Below are positions 33,380-45,802 of a stretch of DNA of 64,000 bases, one piece after another. The DNA lies in NCBI RefSeq assembly GCF_905147365.1, contig NC_056428.1, positions 29,604,001 to 29,668,000 of the forward strand, written 5' to 3'. Under the pieces are notes generated by a model, which worked only from the letters and a program-made list of their open reading frames with translations, was not told the DNA's origin and did not search any database. The translations under genes and the position numbers were made by a program. Position 1 is the stretch's first letter, and every line of letters starts with the position of its first letter. This DNA is from Aricia agestis (taxonomy: Eukaryota > Arthropoda > Insecta > Lepidoptera > Lycaenidae).

Positions 33380-33925
33380 ACTAGACGTTCCACGCGGCTT
33401 CGCCCGCGTAATTTAGATATTTCACAGACAAATTAGTCCACAAACAATAGCCTATGATCCCTTACGTGGTGTACTTCTTATCTGTGCCAATTAAAAATAA
33501 ATTCTCCAGTAGTTCGTGAGATAAGCCCTTTTAAATAATTTCCCCCATTTTTTTCCACATTTTCCTCTATTTCTAAGCTCTTATTAGTTGTAGCGTGATA
33601 CACTGTAGCTTAGGCGCTGTAGCAGCCTTGTCAATAAATGGACTATCTAATACTGAAATAATTTTTCTAATCAGACCAGTAGTCCTGAGATTAGCGCGTT
33701 CAAATAAGCCCTTTCAAATCTATTTCCTCCCATTTTTTCCACATTTTCCTCTATTTCTTCGCTCCTATTAGTCTTAACGTGATAAAATATAGCCTATAGC
33801 CTTCCTCGATAAATGGGATATCTAATACTAAAAGATTTTTTTAAATCGGACCAGTAGTTCCTGAGATTAGCGCGTTCAAACAAACAAACTAACAAACTCC
33901 TCCGCTTTATAATATTAAGTATAGA
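33380..33925 (-). repeat. Lepidopteran SINE-like repeat (gcggcttcgcccgcgtaa family)
   Basis: It begins acgttccacgcggcttcgcc. Two related ~200-bp blocks follow with ttttccacattttcctctat and cagtagtcctgagattagcg. It ends ctttataatattaagtata. Copies of the same family are at 42470-42985 and 61130-61305. Confidence 0.55.
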
Positions 33926-34433
33926 TGCTCACGCCGATATCCCAATAAAGTGCCCGCGACTAACTTACGCTTCGACCAAGTAATAGTAAAGACCAAAAGG
34001 AAGGTAGGTACCGAAAACAATAATTCTTGAAAATAATTATTATTTTCCTTTCAGAGCAACTGTTTGGAAAAAATAAAGTCGCTGAACCTACATTTTTTTC
34101 AAACTAGCCTTGATTTCCTTTGTTTCTATCTCTATCTGAACTAGAGAGAGGTAAATTGTGAAAAAATGTATGGCGTTATAAAAGCCATCATAAAACACGG
34201 CGCCAACTATTTTTAAATTTTACACATTTTATTGAGAATTTTACAACTCAAATAAATTTTTCACTTTTATAATATAGTTTGCGGTCAATTTTATAAAATA
34301 GTGCTTATGCTACAGTTTTTTCAAGAATCACGTCTTGTAATCTTAGGGTTATCCTCCGTACATAATATAAAAGAGACTCATTTCGTTAGTCTAAAAACAG
34401 AGACATACCTAATTAATGGTTAATGATGATCTT

Positions 34434-34597
34434 CATGGGCGTGCCCAGGTCCTAGGCCAGGGGGGGGGGGGGGTTGCAAACAAATGGCAAAAAATAGTTT
34501 TCTTAATTTTTATAGATAAAAGTACTAGATAATATACTTCGTATGGACGTCAACATGATCCAGGGGGGGGCAGCTCCCCCCCCTCGGTACGCCCATG
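34434..34597. mobile_element. Short hAT-like MITE with homopolymer G/C runs
   Basis: The termini catgggcgt and acgcccatg are exact inverted repeats. The 8-bp sequence atgatctt flanks both sides (34426-34433 and 34598-34605), the size expected for hAT elements. Inside are a run of about 14 G and a block ggggggggcagctcccccccc. Confidence 0.65.
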
Positions 34598-35026
34598 ATG
34601 ATCTTCTGAAATATAGATATACTATACTAGATATCTGAAATATAGATATACTATACTAGATAGTAGATATTATGATGTAGACATTAAAGACAAATGCGAG
34701 TGCACGGAAGCGTGAAATGGCGAAGGGCAGCTATTGTTTCTCGTTTCAGCTGAGTACTTGCAATGTGTGCAAAACTATCACTGCAGTCAACAACATAGTT
34801 TCTACAGACATCAAAATTTCATTGATAACCTCCGACTAGAAGTACGTAATTTTACTTGCGAGTTGTAGTGTATAAATAAAGATAGCCGCTTAGGTACTTA
34901 GGTAGTGGGGTGCTTGGAGTGATCGCTCGACTTCGGTCTGATGATCACTTCTACACCAGCCGTCACCAGAGTACTAGTGTTCAGGTATACGTAAATCCCT
35001 GTGTTTAATTCACTGGCCCAGACATT

Positions 35027-35175
35027 GTACTATCAGAGAAGTTGATTCCTATGCAAATCGGGGACCTAAGTAGTTTGGTTGCGTTACGTCAAACGCAGCT
35101 GACAGATCACAAATCATATTCGACCAAATAACGTTGGTCTGTCAATTGCATAGGAATCAACTTCCTCAATGGTAC
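35027..35175. mobile_element. Hairpin MITE (149 bp)
   Basis: The left end gtactatcagagaagttgat and the right end atcaacttcctcaatggtac are imperfect inverted repeats, continuing as tcctatgcaa and ttgcatagga. A partial relative occurs at 39765-39840 (ccaaacgaagttggtctgtc). Confidence 0.65.
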
Positions 35176-35374
35176 ATACTGTACACGAGTCATTCATAAA
35201 GATCAGCCGATACCGAAAGTACAAGTAATACTTTTGGTATGTTTCAAACAATTGAATGCGGTGCAGCTGTCGACTGCTGTTATGCAAACGATTTGAGAAA
35301 TGTTTCTATTCTGCGATGAAGTTATTTTCTCTACGCATGGAATAATTGTTTCCCGTATCACCGTGCTAGCCCTG

Positions 35375-35515
35375 CAGCAGGGATGTTGCGAATATCCGCA
35401 TCCGCATCCGTAAATGCGGAGCATCCGCATATATTTGGACATTCGCATCTGCATCTGCATCCGCATTAAATCAATGCGGATTTTTATGCGGATGCGAATG
35501 TCATACGAGTTGCGA
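35375..35515. repeat. Atccgc hexamer-rich repeat, copy 1
   Basis: After ctgcagcagggatgttgcga come many atccgc units and then the complementary gcggat units around tatttggacattcgcat. Related sequence lies inverted at 38175-38290. Confidence 0.6.
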
Positions 35516-35594
35516 CAAGAAAAAAAAAGCGGCGGGGTCTGTGAATGGCGCGTGCCGTTTGCACGTGACGAATGACTAATGGGAGCGCAAAAGC

Positions 35595-36215
35595 CGGCCA
35601 AGTGCGTATCGGCCACGCACAATAGAGGGTTCCTAAGTACCGCCAGTTTTAAATAAGTTTTGTATCGTCAATGAATGTACACTTATAACATGTTTTACAC
35701 TACTAACAACATCATCTCAGTTACATTCAAAGGAATTTGAACGAAAAATTCCTTTGTACCTCTCAATAACTTATGAAGTCATCTTAGCCGTGATAATTTT
35801 CTTTTTTTTAGCATATTACCTACTCCCGTGAATTTTTCCACATATTTTTTAGAATCAACCGTTTAGCTAATAGCTGGTAGAAGGTCTTCCCCTAAACTGG
35901 ACCCTTAACGATTTCTTCCACTTTAAAACTTTGCATATTTCACAAATGGACCCCTAAATCGGAAAATGATCTTGGAATACTCGTAATATTTTTAAAAACC
36001 CTATCCAACGACACCACACACGGTGGAGTGGATGTAAGGGAGGTCCCATAATTTTTTTAAAGGTTTTATATACCATTTTGTCAACATAGTTTATATGTAT
36101 GTGAATTTATGCCAAATTTCGGCTTTGTAGGCTATTCTCTGAGCGAAACCGTGGAGAACCAGACATACAGACGGACAGATAGACCGAAAATATAAGTTCA
36201 TTACGGAACCCTAAA
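35595..36215 (+). repeat. Lepidopteran interspersed repeat (ggccaagtgcg ... ggaaccctaa), long copy
   Basis: It starts aagccggccaagtgcgtatc with agagggttcctaagtaccgc. It ends acggacagatagaccgaaaa and attacggaaccctaaaa. The middle contains ccaacgacaccacacacggt. It is the longest copy of the family here. Confidence 0.6.
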
Positions 36216-36604
36216 AACGGTCTCAGGATCCGACGCGGTTTATTGTGGTGCATTAATTGTCTCGTGTAAATTAACCACTACGTGTTTGTTTGTACTTCAT
36301 ACTTAATAAAAAGCGGCATTATTACTATTTAATAATTTAAGTAAGTATAATGCTTTATACTCCTATTTATAACTTCGTGTACTTACTAAGAAAAATGTGG
36401 TAGAGGTTAATACAGGGGAATTAATGTAATTTTCATTTACAAATTATCATCTCTCTAATACAAAAGTATTATTGTAGTACAGGTTCCCTAGAACAATTTT
36501 TTTTATTACTATTAAGGTAATTTTTCGTAAGCAGCTTCATTTTGATAAAACGAACAACAGTTTCCTCTGCGAAAGTGTTAGCTAACATAGATAAATATGT
36601 TTAA

Positions 36605-37928
36605 TACTAGCTGTTGCCCGCGACTTCGTCCGCGTGGACTTTAGTTTATAGCGCGCGGTGTCAACAAAATTTGTGTCAAATTTAAAAACTTTTTAAAACC
36701 CTGGTAAGTGGTACCCCTCTTAGGGCCGCGCTACACCGGAATAGCAGCGCTGAAAGTGCTCGCCTCGCCGCTGCCATTCCGGTGTAGCGCGGCCCTTAAT
36801 TAATCAAAATACCCAAAAACAGCTGTGCAGTGTGCACATAATCTATACTAATATTATAAATGCGAAAGTATCTCTGTCTGTCTGTCAGTCTCGCTTTCAC
36901 GCCAAACGCCAAAAGTATCTCTGTCTGTCTGTCTGTCTGTCAGTCTCGCTTTCACGCCAAACGCCAAAACTACCGAACCGATTGTAATGAAATTTTGTAT
37001 ACAGATAGTCTAAAGCCTGAGAAAGGACATAGGCTACTTTTTTACTGGAAAAAAGGGTTGTAAGGGGGTGAAAATGCGTAAATTTGTTCAAATTAAGTTA
37101 GTTCCAACAATTCATAATAGATGGCACCGTGCGTCTTCTACATCGCGCTGACGCTTGCTCAAAAGTCTTCCTATAAGACGTGGTATCATCTTTCATTTAA
37201 GTTTCTATTTTTTTCGATTGTTATATCTATTCTACGGTATTAAATAACTCAGTACTTTATCTAAGCAGTGACGTAACCTTAAATCTATCAATGATAAATA
37301 GTTTATGGGTAAAGTTGTGTAATTGGAGGCCTAAATAAGCTTTAAAATTTGGCATAAAATATAAAGTTTAATATAAAAAAAATGAAATACTTATTGTGTG
37401 CACATTGCACAGCTGTATTGATTTAAGGGGTACCAGGGTTTTTTTATAAAAGCTTTTGACACCAATTTTGTTGACATCGCGCGCTATAAACTGAAGTCCA
37501 CGCGGACGAAGTCGCGGGCAACAGCTAGTAACTAATAAGTATGATTAGTTCTATGTTACAATGAAGTAAAAAATAAAACGCCATCTGTTGAATCGTATTA
37601 GAACTAAAATGTTCATTGCATCGATATATTTCTGGATTTTTTATAATATTATACATAAAATATATTTAAGATTTTTGAAATTTTATTTTAATACACATCC
37701 AAGACCCAGGAACATTGAAAACTTTTTGTTCCGCCTGCGGGACTCGATTACCCAGGACCCCCGGGATGAGCGCAGGCCACGCGCAATGCGAATTCATTTT
37801 CATCGATATTTTCATGGAAATAAGATATTTTCCCACATCAAAATGTAGCCTATGTCCTTTCTCAGACTCTAGAATAACTGTGTACAAAATTTTATTGCAA
37901 TCGGTTCAGTAGTTTTGGCGTGAAAGCG

Positions 37929-37963
<35 letters not shown>

Positions 37964-37992
37964 GATACTTTCGCATTTATAATATTAGTATG
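36605..37992. mobile_element. Composite foldback element, isomer 1
   Basis: The order is a short reversed arm S (36605-36840), a long forward unit L (36841-37530) and a tail X (37531-37992). Both S and L end in tcgcgggcaacagctag, so they form outward-facing inverted repeats. X contains a tRNA-SINE-like piece (ctgcgggactcg) and ends with the reversed head tactttcgcatttataatat. The S arm contains its own GC-rich palindrome (gggccgcgctacaccggaat). The copy at 54725-56063 has S and L inverted. Confidence 0.75.
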
Positions 37993-40900
37993 GATTTCGA
38001 TTTGATGGTCGTAAAATATGGATTGTTCTATTCAAAATGCGTTGCAAAATGAAGCTATTCACGAATAATTCGCTTGATATTAATCAAAAAATTTATTCTA
38101 GGGAACCTGTACTATTATTTTGTAACACAATAAAAATTAAAATAACACTTTTTCATTTTATAAACTATATTTATGTAGGATCCAAAACATCCGCATCCGC
38201 ATCCGTGGATGTGAACCTCTAAAAATCCGCATTCGCATTCGCATCCGCGGATGTGAAAAAATCGGGATCCGCAACATCCCTGCCCTGCAGTAAAACTGAA
38301 CGTTATGTCGGTCAAAAGGGAAACGATTGCGCGTCTCGAGTAGCGCCCCACATCGTAACTATTTTTTCTCGTCAATGCGTGATAGATCAGACATCGGGTT
38401 ACGCAAATGTATAGCGACTTAAATATAGATGATGTAAGGCGCGGTGATGAATGGAAACAGTTGGCATAAGATCGATTGGGCCATATAAATAGTTTTTAAC
38501 TATCCCGAAAAATTATTTGGTTATTATAGTCACAGACTTATTTATTGGATGCAAATTTTTCATTCACCCGATTCTTTATATTGATTGATTTTGATTGTTT
38601 ATACGATTTTGTTTACCTTTATACGTCGGTTGCCAGTAATTTTGATAAACTGTGAATGAGATGCCAATCGAAAGTGCTTAATTTTCTTGATATAATATGA
38701 CGTGGAAATCTGAGGTGTTTATAGTTAATTTACTACAAAATATTTTAACATTAAAAAATATTTTTTAGTAAGTACTTATTTAAATATTTAGTAGTAAATT
38801 TTTACGCAGGAACCTAGGTAATTAGTAATTACAATTTTAAGCTGAAAAATAACTAATATTTTCTTATGAGAAAATGATTTTGGTATACTTAACGTAATTA
38901 CGTTACATACTTATGTATGAGAATTTCGATGGCACCCGGCCCCATGATTTTTGAACATGTTTCACCTGTCATGTAGCATGCTGTATTAAAATCGATTCAG
39001 TAGTTTTTAATTATATTCATTTCTACCCGTGGGCCGTGGCCCGCATTTGTCGGTACGTCGTTCCGCAATTTTAAACCGACTTCCAAAAAGGAGGAGGTTA
39101 TAATGTGTTCGTCTGTTTATTTTTAAATCTGTAATATCTTCGAAAATATTCATTTAAATCATATCATGCTGTAAAGGGCAATATAGATATTAGATATTAA
39201 ATAAATAATGTATTTAAAGTATTTAATTGAATAAGAATTATTGCCGTGTTGGTTAAAATCGCTTCGAAAATTAGCCATTAAGTATTTAAAGTTAAAGTAA
39301 ATTGCAAAAAAAATTTAATTATGAGATAGACATATATATATACCATCGCGGAGTTTTCTGTAGACCTTTTCATAGTGTACAATACTTAGTACATTATTTT
39401 GATAAATCTCGTAGAGTGCCTGCGTTTGCAATGTCAGCGGAAAAAAATGTAATTTACGACATCACATTAGAAACCCCAAAATTAACATTATTTTTCCACT
39501 ATTTAACCTTTCTCTTTAATCACTCTATCTATTAAAGAAAACCGTATCAAAGATTAAAGGGAACAAAGGGACATAAAGGAAAAAAGCGACTTAAAAAATA
39601 ATATGTCCTAACTGACTGATAACCTCATCGCTGAGCTAGAACTGTTAAGTTACAGCCACGAAAGGTGAGTGGGGTTGTTTTATTAAGTAGACACCCACTA
39701 AGGAAGGAATCTTGGAAATTTGATCCCGAAGGGGTGAAATGACTTGAAAGTTTGAATGAAATTATAATTGACATGATCTGACCAAACGAAGTTGGTCTGT
39801 CAACTGCCTAGTAATCAATTTCCTCGATGGTACAATAATGTACCGATTTTTTATACTGGTGACTTTAACTAAGTTTCGCTCGTAGGCGCCAAGTCCCTGA
39901 ATTTCAGTTCTTCCTCTAAATATAATCATTGTGAAACCAATGCCGCGGCCAAATGAGTCGCCTAATTACTTAAATACTTCGGCCACCCATTAGGATTTAA
40001 GCTGACTTACTTTAAAGTGGCACAAAATTCGATAACACAATCTGGACCATTTCATAGCGAAAGTCTAAATAATCTCTATGTAGATAAAATAGCTAGGAGC
40101 CGTGTAGATTATGATAACAATATTTTATACTGGTCATTCAAGATAACATGTAGCTGGAAGTTATTTTCAAAGGCGACAAAGACAAAACCTCTAAACCAAA
40201 TGACCAAACTATAAAACAAGCCCAGTGCATCATAAACCCGAAAGGAAGTCCCTTTCGCATCTATTATTATCTCCATTATTAGGTTCATCAAACATAGGAA
40301 GTTTACGTTGGCCGGTTTTCTATGACCTAGTCGCTTATGATCATTTTTCCGCGTACAGTATTTATTAATAACGCAAAACAAATCGTGCATCTAGGCCGGG
40401 GTATAGGGCTGCCACACATCAGAAAAGTAGAAAGAAAGAATTCAAAGATTTTGTAGATAAGCTTGTAATAAAGTGTTCATTTTAGTAAAAATCGATAGCT
40501 TAGATGACTGATAATAATTTAGCCTTAGAATGTGCCCGGTACCAAATAATCAACAAGACTTCTACCGGATACCTCACAAGTTGAAAATCTCGCAGCCCTA
40601 AGCAAAAGGAACCAGTCGTACGTCAATGTAACGCGTTGGGAATGCGTTAAAATTTTACTGCGTCGAGGAGATTGTAAAAGCTTATGTGTTGAAATGCATG
40701 GTGTAATTAGTATGTTGTTGGCTATGAATATTAAATGTAGTTGGTATTGAGGATTTATAGCATTAGTACATAATATCTAGTACTTTTTGGCAAGCAATAC
40801 GAGTATTAAGTTATAGTTACCTAATAATATAAATTAATAGAAATTAGAATGGTATGCAATTTTATTGTCTTGCTTTTTAAAAGGAGTGGATACTGGATTT

Positions 40901-41569
40901 TATTAAATGCGATTAAAATAAAAATAAAATATCAATGAAAGAAAGTAATAATTGGGCGCGAAAAAACGACAGGTCACAGGACAGTTGATTATGTAACAGA
41001 ATGTTATAAACATTCACAAGCATCATGGGTAATAAAAATGCACACGCAATGTTTTTGGGCGAGGAAAGGCGCAGTTTTCGCCTAAAAAATCTTGAATGAT
41101 ATTGACTGTTGAAAACACAAGTTCGTGTCAAACGTAGTACGCTGAGTGCTTGGCTTCGTCAACGATTTGCGCAAGAATCGCGAGCTGCTTGGAAATTAGC
41201 CAAGTCGCGATCAAACAATGTGTATCTATGTAGGCACTAAATTTATTTTCTACACCTAAGGCCCAAAGAGCCAATGAGAACTACAAAATAATAATCTATT
41301 GTCTTATGCCCAGTTTGCGAGTTTTTGTATGAAGTTTATTCTTCTCACATCGCTATTGAATGGATGAACTCTTAGAAAACAAGCGTAAGGTTTTCAAATT
41401 ACTACTACATTGAACTACATTAAATAATATGGGAAACCATAATATCGAAACTGTATGAGATTATTAACACAAATAGTGAAAGTGATAATTTTAGCTCCGC
41501 CGCCGGCGCCTATAGGTCATTGAGAAATTGAAGTTTCGATGTACGAAAATAATTCATAAAAATCGGCCA
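37993..41569. other. Intron 1, mixed repeat relics
   Basis: Besides the hexamer-rich repeat at 38175-38290, the stretch holds an LINE-end-like motif (aaccgacttccaaaaaggag, about 39073), a relative of the 10840-11400 repeat (39590-39770), and a pair agggctgc/gcagccct near 40404 and 40596 that may bound a short MITE. No exon is recognised. Confidence 0.45.
38175..38290. repeat. Atccgc hexamer-rich repeat, copy 2
   Basis: The units catccgcatccgcatccg and ccgcattcgcattcgcatcc end in gcaacatccctgccctgcag, the complement of the start of copy 1 at 35375. The two copies are therefore inverted relative to each other. Confidence 0.6.
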
Positions 41570-42002
41570 AGTGCGAGTCGGACTCGCGCACGTAGGGTTC
41601 CGTACCGTTATAAAGCGAAAGTTGGCAAAAATTGTGTTTTTTGTATGAGAGCCCCCTTAAATAATTTAATTTTATTATTAATTATTAAATTAATAATATA
41701 ACTAAAGATTTTGTGAGAAATACAAGTGCCCTGTTGCCAGTATTAATTACGAGCAAAAAAGTTAGAGAAATTCACGTTTGTTGTATGGGATGCCCCCTTA
41801 AATATTTATATAATTTTATTTTTAGTAGTTTTTGTTATAGTGGCAACAGATATACACAATTTGTGAGAATTTCAGAAGTCTAGCTATAGCGGTTCTTGAG
41901 ATAAAGCCTGGAGACAGACAGACAGACGGACAGACATCGAAGTCTCAGTAATAGGGTTTGTACTTTGTACCCTTGGTACCCTTTGAGTACGGAACCCTAA
42001 GA
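41570..42002 (+). repeat. Lepidopteran interspersed repeat, full-looking copy
   Basis: It begins atcggccaagtgcgagtcgg with gactcgcgcacgtagggttc. It ends tcgaagtctcagtaataggg, then tttgagtacggaaccctaa. This is the clearest copy of the family in the window. Confidence 0.75.
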
Positions 42003-42169
42003 AAAAGTGTAATCTAAACATGACATTATCTGAAAAGCTATAAACAGGATCGTGTTAGGAAACACTTTATATGGACTATAAAAAGAAAACTATAAGAAAA
42101 ACTAAAATGGGCACAAAATGTTTTATGACTTTTATAAAAATAAATTATTAATAAATTATTAAATAAATA

Positions 42170-42985
42170 AAACACTAGATGATGCCCGCAACTCCGTTGC
42201 GCCAAAATTCGTTCATCGCGTGGGAGCCGTACATCTTTCCGGCATAAAAAGTATCCTATGTCCTTTCCCGGGACTCAAAGTATCTCCATACCAAATTCCA
42301 GCAAAATCGGTTCAGCGGTTTGGGCGTTTTTAAAACTTTTGTCAGTTTTATAATTTTGTAAATTTATTTTGTATTTTATTGTTTTTTTTTCATTTTATTT
42401 TATGATCTTGACATGTCCAAATTTTGTATATTGCAAATAATGGAATAAATACTATTGACTATTGACTATTGAAAGGGCTTATTTGAACAAAAGTACTGGA
42501 GCAATTTTTGTTATTTGGCACACATGAAGAATAGAGCACGTGAAAGGACATAGGTTTCTTTTTTTGCGGTAAAATGTACGGTTTCCGTGACATTCCTAAA
42601 TTACGCGGGCGAAGCCGCGCGGAACATCAATTAATTACCTAATATTTGCGGCGTGTGCGTGGTCCACGACCGTTCGCTAGCTCGACACATTCGCCTTTTG
42701 TTTATCGAATTTTCTTAAAGATTTTCTTAATAGACATGTACTATCACGGACATTTTTTCAGATCGTTAAAGAGGAATAATTCTTCCATACTTACATATAA
42801 TTTTTTTGGACATCTTGGACAGTTTTTGCAGCGCACGCAACGGAAGCTCTCAAAAATGAATAATTTTCCCCGTTTTTTTCGGACCTACTGTTCCTGAGTA
42901 ATCTCAGGAACTACTGGTCCGATGTGAAAAATTCTAAAAACGCGCTAATGCGCGTTCATACAAATAAACTTTTAAGCTTTATAAT
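42170..42985 (-). repeat. Two adjoining lepidopteran SINE-like repeats
   Basis: The first (to about 42350) has gatgcccgcaactccgttgc and caaaatcggttcagcggttt. The second (42470-42985) has aatttacgcgggcgaagccg / cgcggaacatcaa and a tail aatctcaggaactactggtc. Each matches families seen elsewhere in the window. Confidence 0.5.
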
Positions 42986-44310
42986 GATATAATTTAGCCA
43001 TCGATCGTGGAATAACGTGACACAATAGCTTATCTCTTGTTATCGCGGCCGGATGCGGCCGCTTAGGGCTTCATGAATTAGTATAGATTATTTCATTTTA
43101 TAAAATATTATAATGCGTTCATAAGTCGTAGGTATTTCATTTTGTTTACTCACCTCAGCAACATTGAACATCTGTAGCTAGGGAAGTATCAGATTTTACT
43201 AGACCAAATTGGTCTCGTTTTGTTGAAAAATTTGACGAGAACTTGTAAAAACTAGAAAATATCCACAGCCGAACATATAACCTCCTCGTTTTTTGGAAGT
43301 CGGTTAAAAAAAATTATTTTGGATTTGCAAACATTTAAACAGCCGTATCTTTTAAACTATCCAGTTTATCGAGACCCAACTATTCTCATTTTGTTGCAAA
43401 TTTAGTCTACTTTAAAATAGTTTCTAGTGACTTCTACCATTAAACCGGTTCTTGGTGGTAAAAAATGGCAAAAACTGAAAACTGATCAACAATTTAATGC
43501 TTTCTCTTGAATTTTAAAATGTTCCGGAAGGATTTCGAGGTGAAAAAATTATATTTGTCATTACCACCTCATTACATACAACATATAAAAAAAATCAGAA
43601 CTACCCCATTTGATGCAAGTGAAGACCCCTTTAATGGTACGATTTCCATGGACTATAGGTCTGAGAATCGGCTACTGGCTACTTTTTATATTGATAAGTG
43701 CATATTTTGTTGAATAAATTAAAGTAAATTAGCACAACTTGAGACTGACGGCGACCATTGTTTGTGCGACGGGATAGCGATGGAGCCATGGTGCCTTACT
43801 TATTTAGTCACAGGTCACTTCAATAAAATAATATGGGCGAAATACTTTATATGGCAAAACAACGTTTGCCGGGACAGCTAGTTCCCCTATAAAAGTAAAG
43901 ATTAAGTATTAACATATTTCTTGAGTTTGGAAGATATTAATAATATTCTCTGATCTTTAATTGCAGGCGGCAAAATGACAGTTAAACATAAATCTGTCTC
44001 CACTAACAGACAACCTAAAGACAGAGAAATGAAATGAGTAATACTTAAATGTCATTTTACTGACTGAAATGATTAATCAGTAAGATAGAGAAAGAAAGTT
44101 TCGAAAAATTAAATAACCGCATTATTTGACTCTAGTATATTTAAGTGAGAATTTCAACGTGGGACTTTTAAAAGAGATATTTGGTAGTTGGTATTTTATC
44201 ATTATCATTTCATTAAGTTTACATAATATTGTTACTACTGTTACTTCTAGTAGATATCTAATACTATAGCAATTTTTCCTTGACAGAAGTTTCAGTGTCA
44301 CAATTTAATT
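42986..44310. other. Intron 1, no gene seen
   Basis: A LINE-end-like motif (aacctcctcgttttttggaa, about 43280) is the only thing recognised. Short open frames here have no domain and no splice context. Confidence 0.4.
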
Positions 44311-44317
44311 AATGGCC

Positions 44318-44570
44318 AATGGCTGGCTTACACGTATGAAGTTGACAAGTAGTTAACTAAATTTTAACTTAATTTTAAGTTTTTAATTGCATGTAAACAC
44401 AAAATTTAGTAGCAAGTTCAAATTTAGTAAGTACTAAACTAGATGACAATTAGAATTTAGTTACTACTTATCTACTTAATTTTTTTTTCTTATAAATAAG
44501 GGGGCAAACGAGCAAACGGGTCACCTGATGGTAAGCAACTACCGTCGCCCATACGTGTAAACCAGCCATT
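44318..44570. mobile_element. MITE (aatggctggtttacacgta family) carrying a LINE 3' tail
   Basis: The ends aatggctggcttacacgtat and atacgtgtaaaccagccatt are inverted repeats. Between 44478 and 44552 lies the reversed 3' end of the LINE family seen at 47180-47890 (gcaaacgagcaaacgggtca, ctgatggtaagcaactaccg). It is therefore a retrotransposon inserted into a MITE. An uninterrupted relative is at 48661-48855. Confidence 0.7.
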
Positions 44571-45459
44571 AGAGTTAAAAACTTTTCATCAAGAGAAAGA
44601 GATGGATGGACAAAAATTTGTCCATCACCACCTGTCATAACAAACAAGCCCTTCCAAAAATCCCTAAGGTAAATATAAATTCAGAAAAAAAATATCCACA
44701 GCCGAACATATAACCTCCTCCTTTTTGGAAGTCGGTTAATAAAATATAAATAGCTTTAGACATTTTTAAAAGATCATCTCGACCTACTTTTAAAACATTT
44801 CAGGGTGAAGTGTAAGAGAAGAAACTATTATAAAACCATTCACTTTAGACGTGTTTATTTCTGCCACAAAATATAATATTATGTTAAGTTCAGTTTTGGA
44901 AAAAAAAATCTCGTGCATAATATTATGTATCATCAGTCGTCATTATAATAAAACACAATATAAATTTTAGAAATAAATAAAAAAAGGTATCAAGATGTTC
45001 AGTTAATCACGTTTAACTATTTTGTTTTAAATTCCTTGATTGTTATTAATACTTATTTAACTTTTTTATTAGATCAGTGACCGCCGGCCGGGTTTACTGG
45101 CCATTTTAAAGCCTTCCAATAGGTCACCATATTGTGTTTGCACCTGTTACGTTTGATTTGTCTCTAAAACTTTGTACATATTCACAGCGCCTAAAAAACT
45201 TTTCTCGAAAGTTATAAATTTTCCTTTTTCGCAAAAAATGCTCGAACGTCAATAGGTCTATAAATTTTAAATTGGCAATCCTAAATTTGGGCCAGCAAAC
45301 CCATTTAACCGAGAACCTAACCGAGGTGACTTAAAATTAAGAGGTGCCAACTAGAGATCGACTACTCAACAACACTGAATTGAGACAACAATATTAATAA
45401 CCGTGTACTTTGCCTACGTTAGTTTGTCCTATGCCGATTTTATATCGGTTTAATGACTT

Positions 45460-45800
45460 CGCAAATTAGCACAGTTCGCAACGGCATGTTACCACACGGC
45501 AAAGCTGATCTAGGGGTCCACTATGACACTGAGCACTCGTCACTACGTACGGACAGGGGGAAAGCGGGCGCAGCACCCAGGGCACACCGCGAATCTCTTG
45601 GCCGACGAGGAGAGCCACCCACAAATACCTGCTGTAAATGGAGGAGGTCGACCGCACGACGGGCTTCCCTGCAGCGTCACCCTTGCAACAATTGCTGCCC
45701 ATGGCGGGAGCGCATCTCGTTTCGAATCGAGTTCGCGGTGGCCAGGCGCGGACTGCGCCGCCCAAGGGATATTTTCGTAGATGCGACACTAGCGCCCCAA
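45460..45800. other. GC-rich island in intron 1
   Basis: The local base composition is sharply GC-rich against an AT-rich intron, with many CpG. It contains the candidate alternative first exon on the minus strand. It could be a promoter region or a GC-rich repeat relic; I see no other copy in the window. Confidence 0.5.
45629..45702 (-). CDS. Candidate alternative first exon with acylation motif
   Basis: An ATG at 45702-45700 in the context ccgccATGG (G at -3 and +4) opens 24 codons, MGSNCCKGDAAGKPVVRSTS followed by SIYS, and then a split codon AG at the donor CAGCAG|GTATTT. The Gly at position 2 with Ser3 and Cys5 fits the N-myristoylation pattern, and Cys5-Cys6 would suit palmitoylation. 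The donor is phase 2. That matches the acceptors of exons 2, 7 and 8 of the surrounding gene on the same strand. Joining exon 7 would place it right before a complete Ig4. The surrounding 300 bp are unusually GC-rich for this intron. It could instead be a chance ORF in a GC-rich relic, or the first exon of another gene. Confidence 0.4.
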
Positions 45801-45802
45801 AA

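Noticed and set aside
36897..37091. Open frames with TDRQTDRQ runs
   Set aside because: They come from gacagacagaca repeats in SINE-like elements.
43507..43713. 68-codon plus-strand open frame
   Set aside because: No recognised domain, no second copy and no splice signals; a chance frame in an AT-rich intron.
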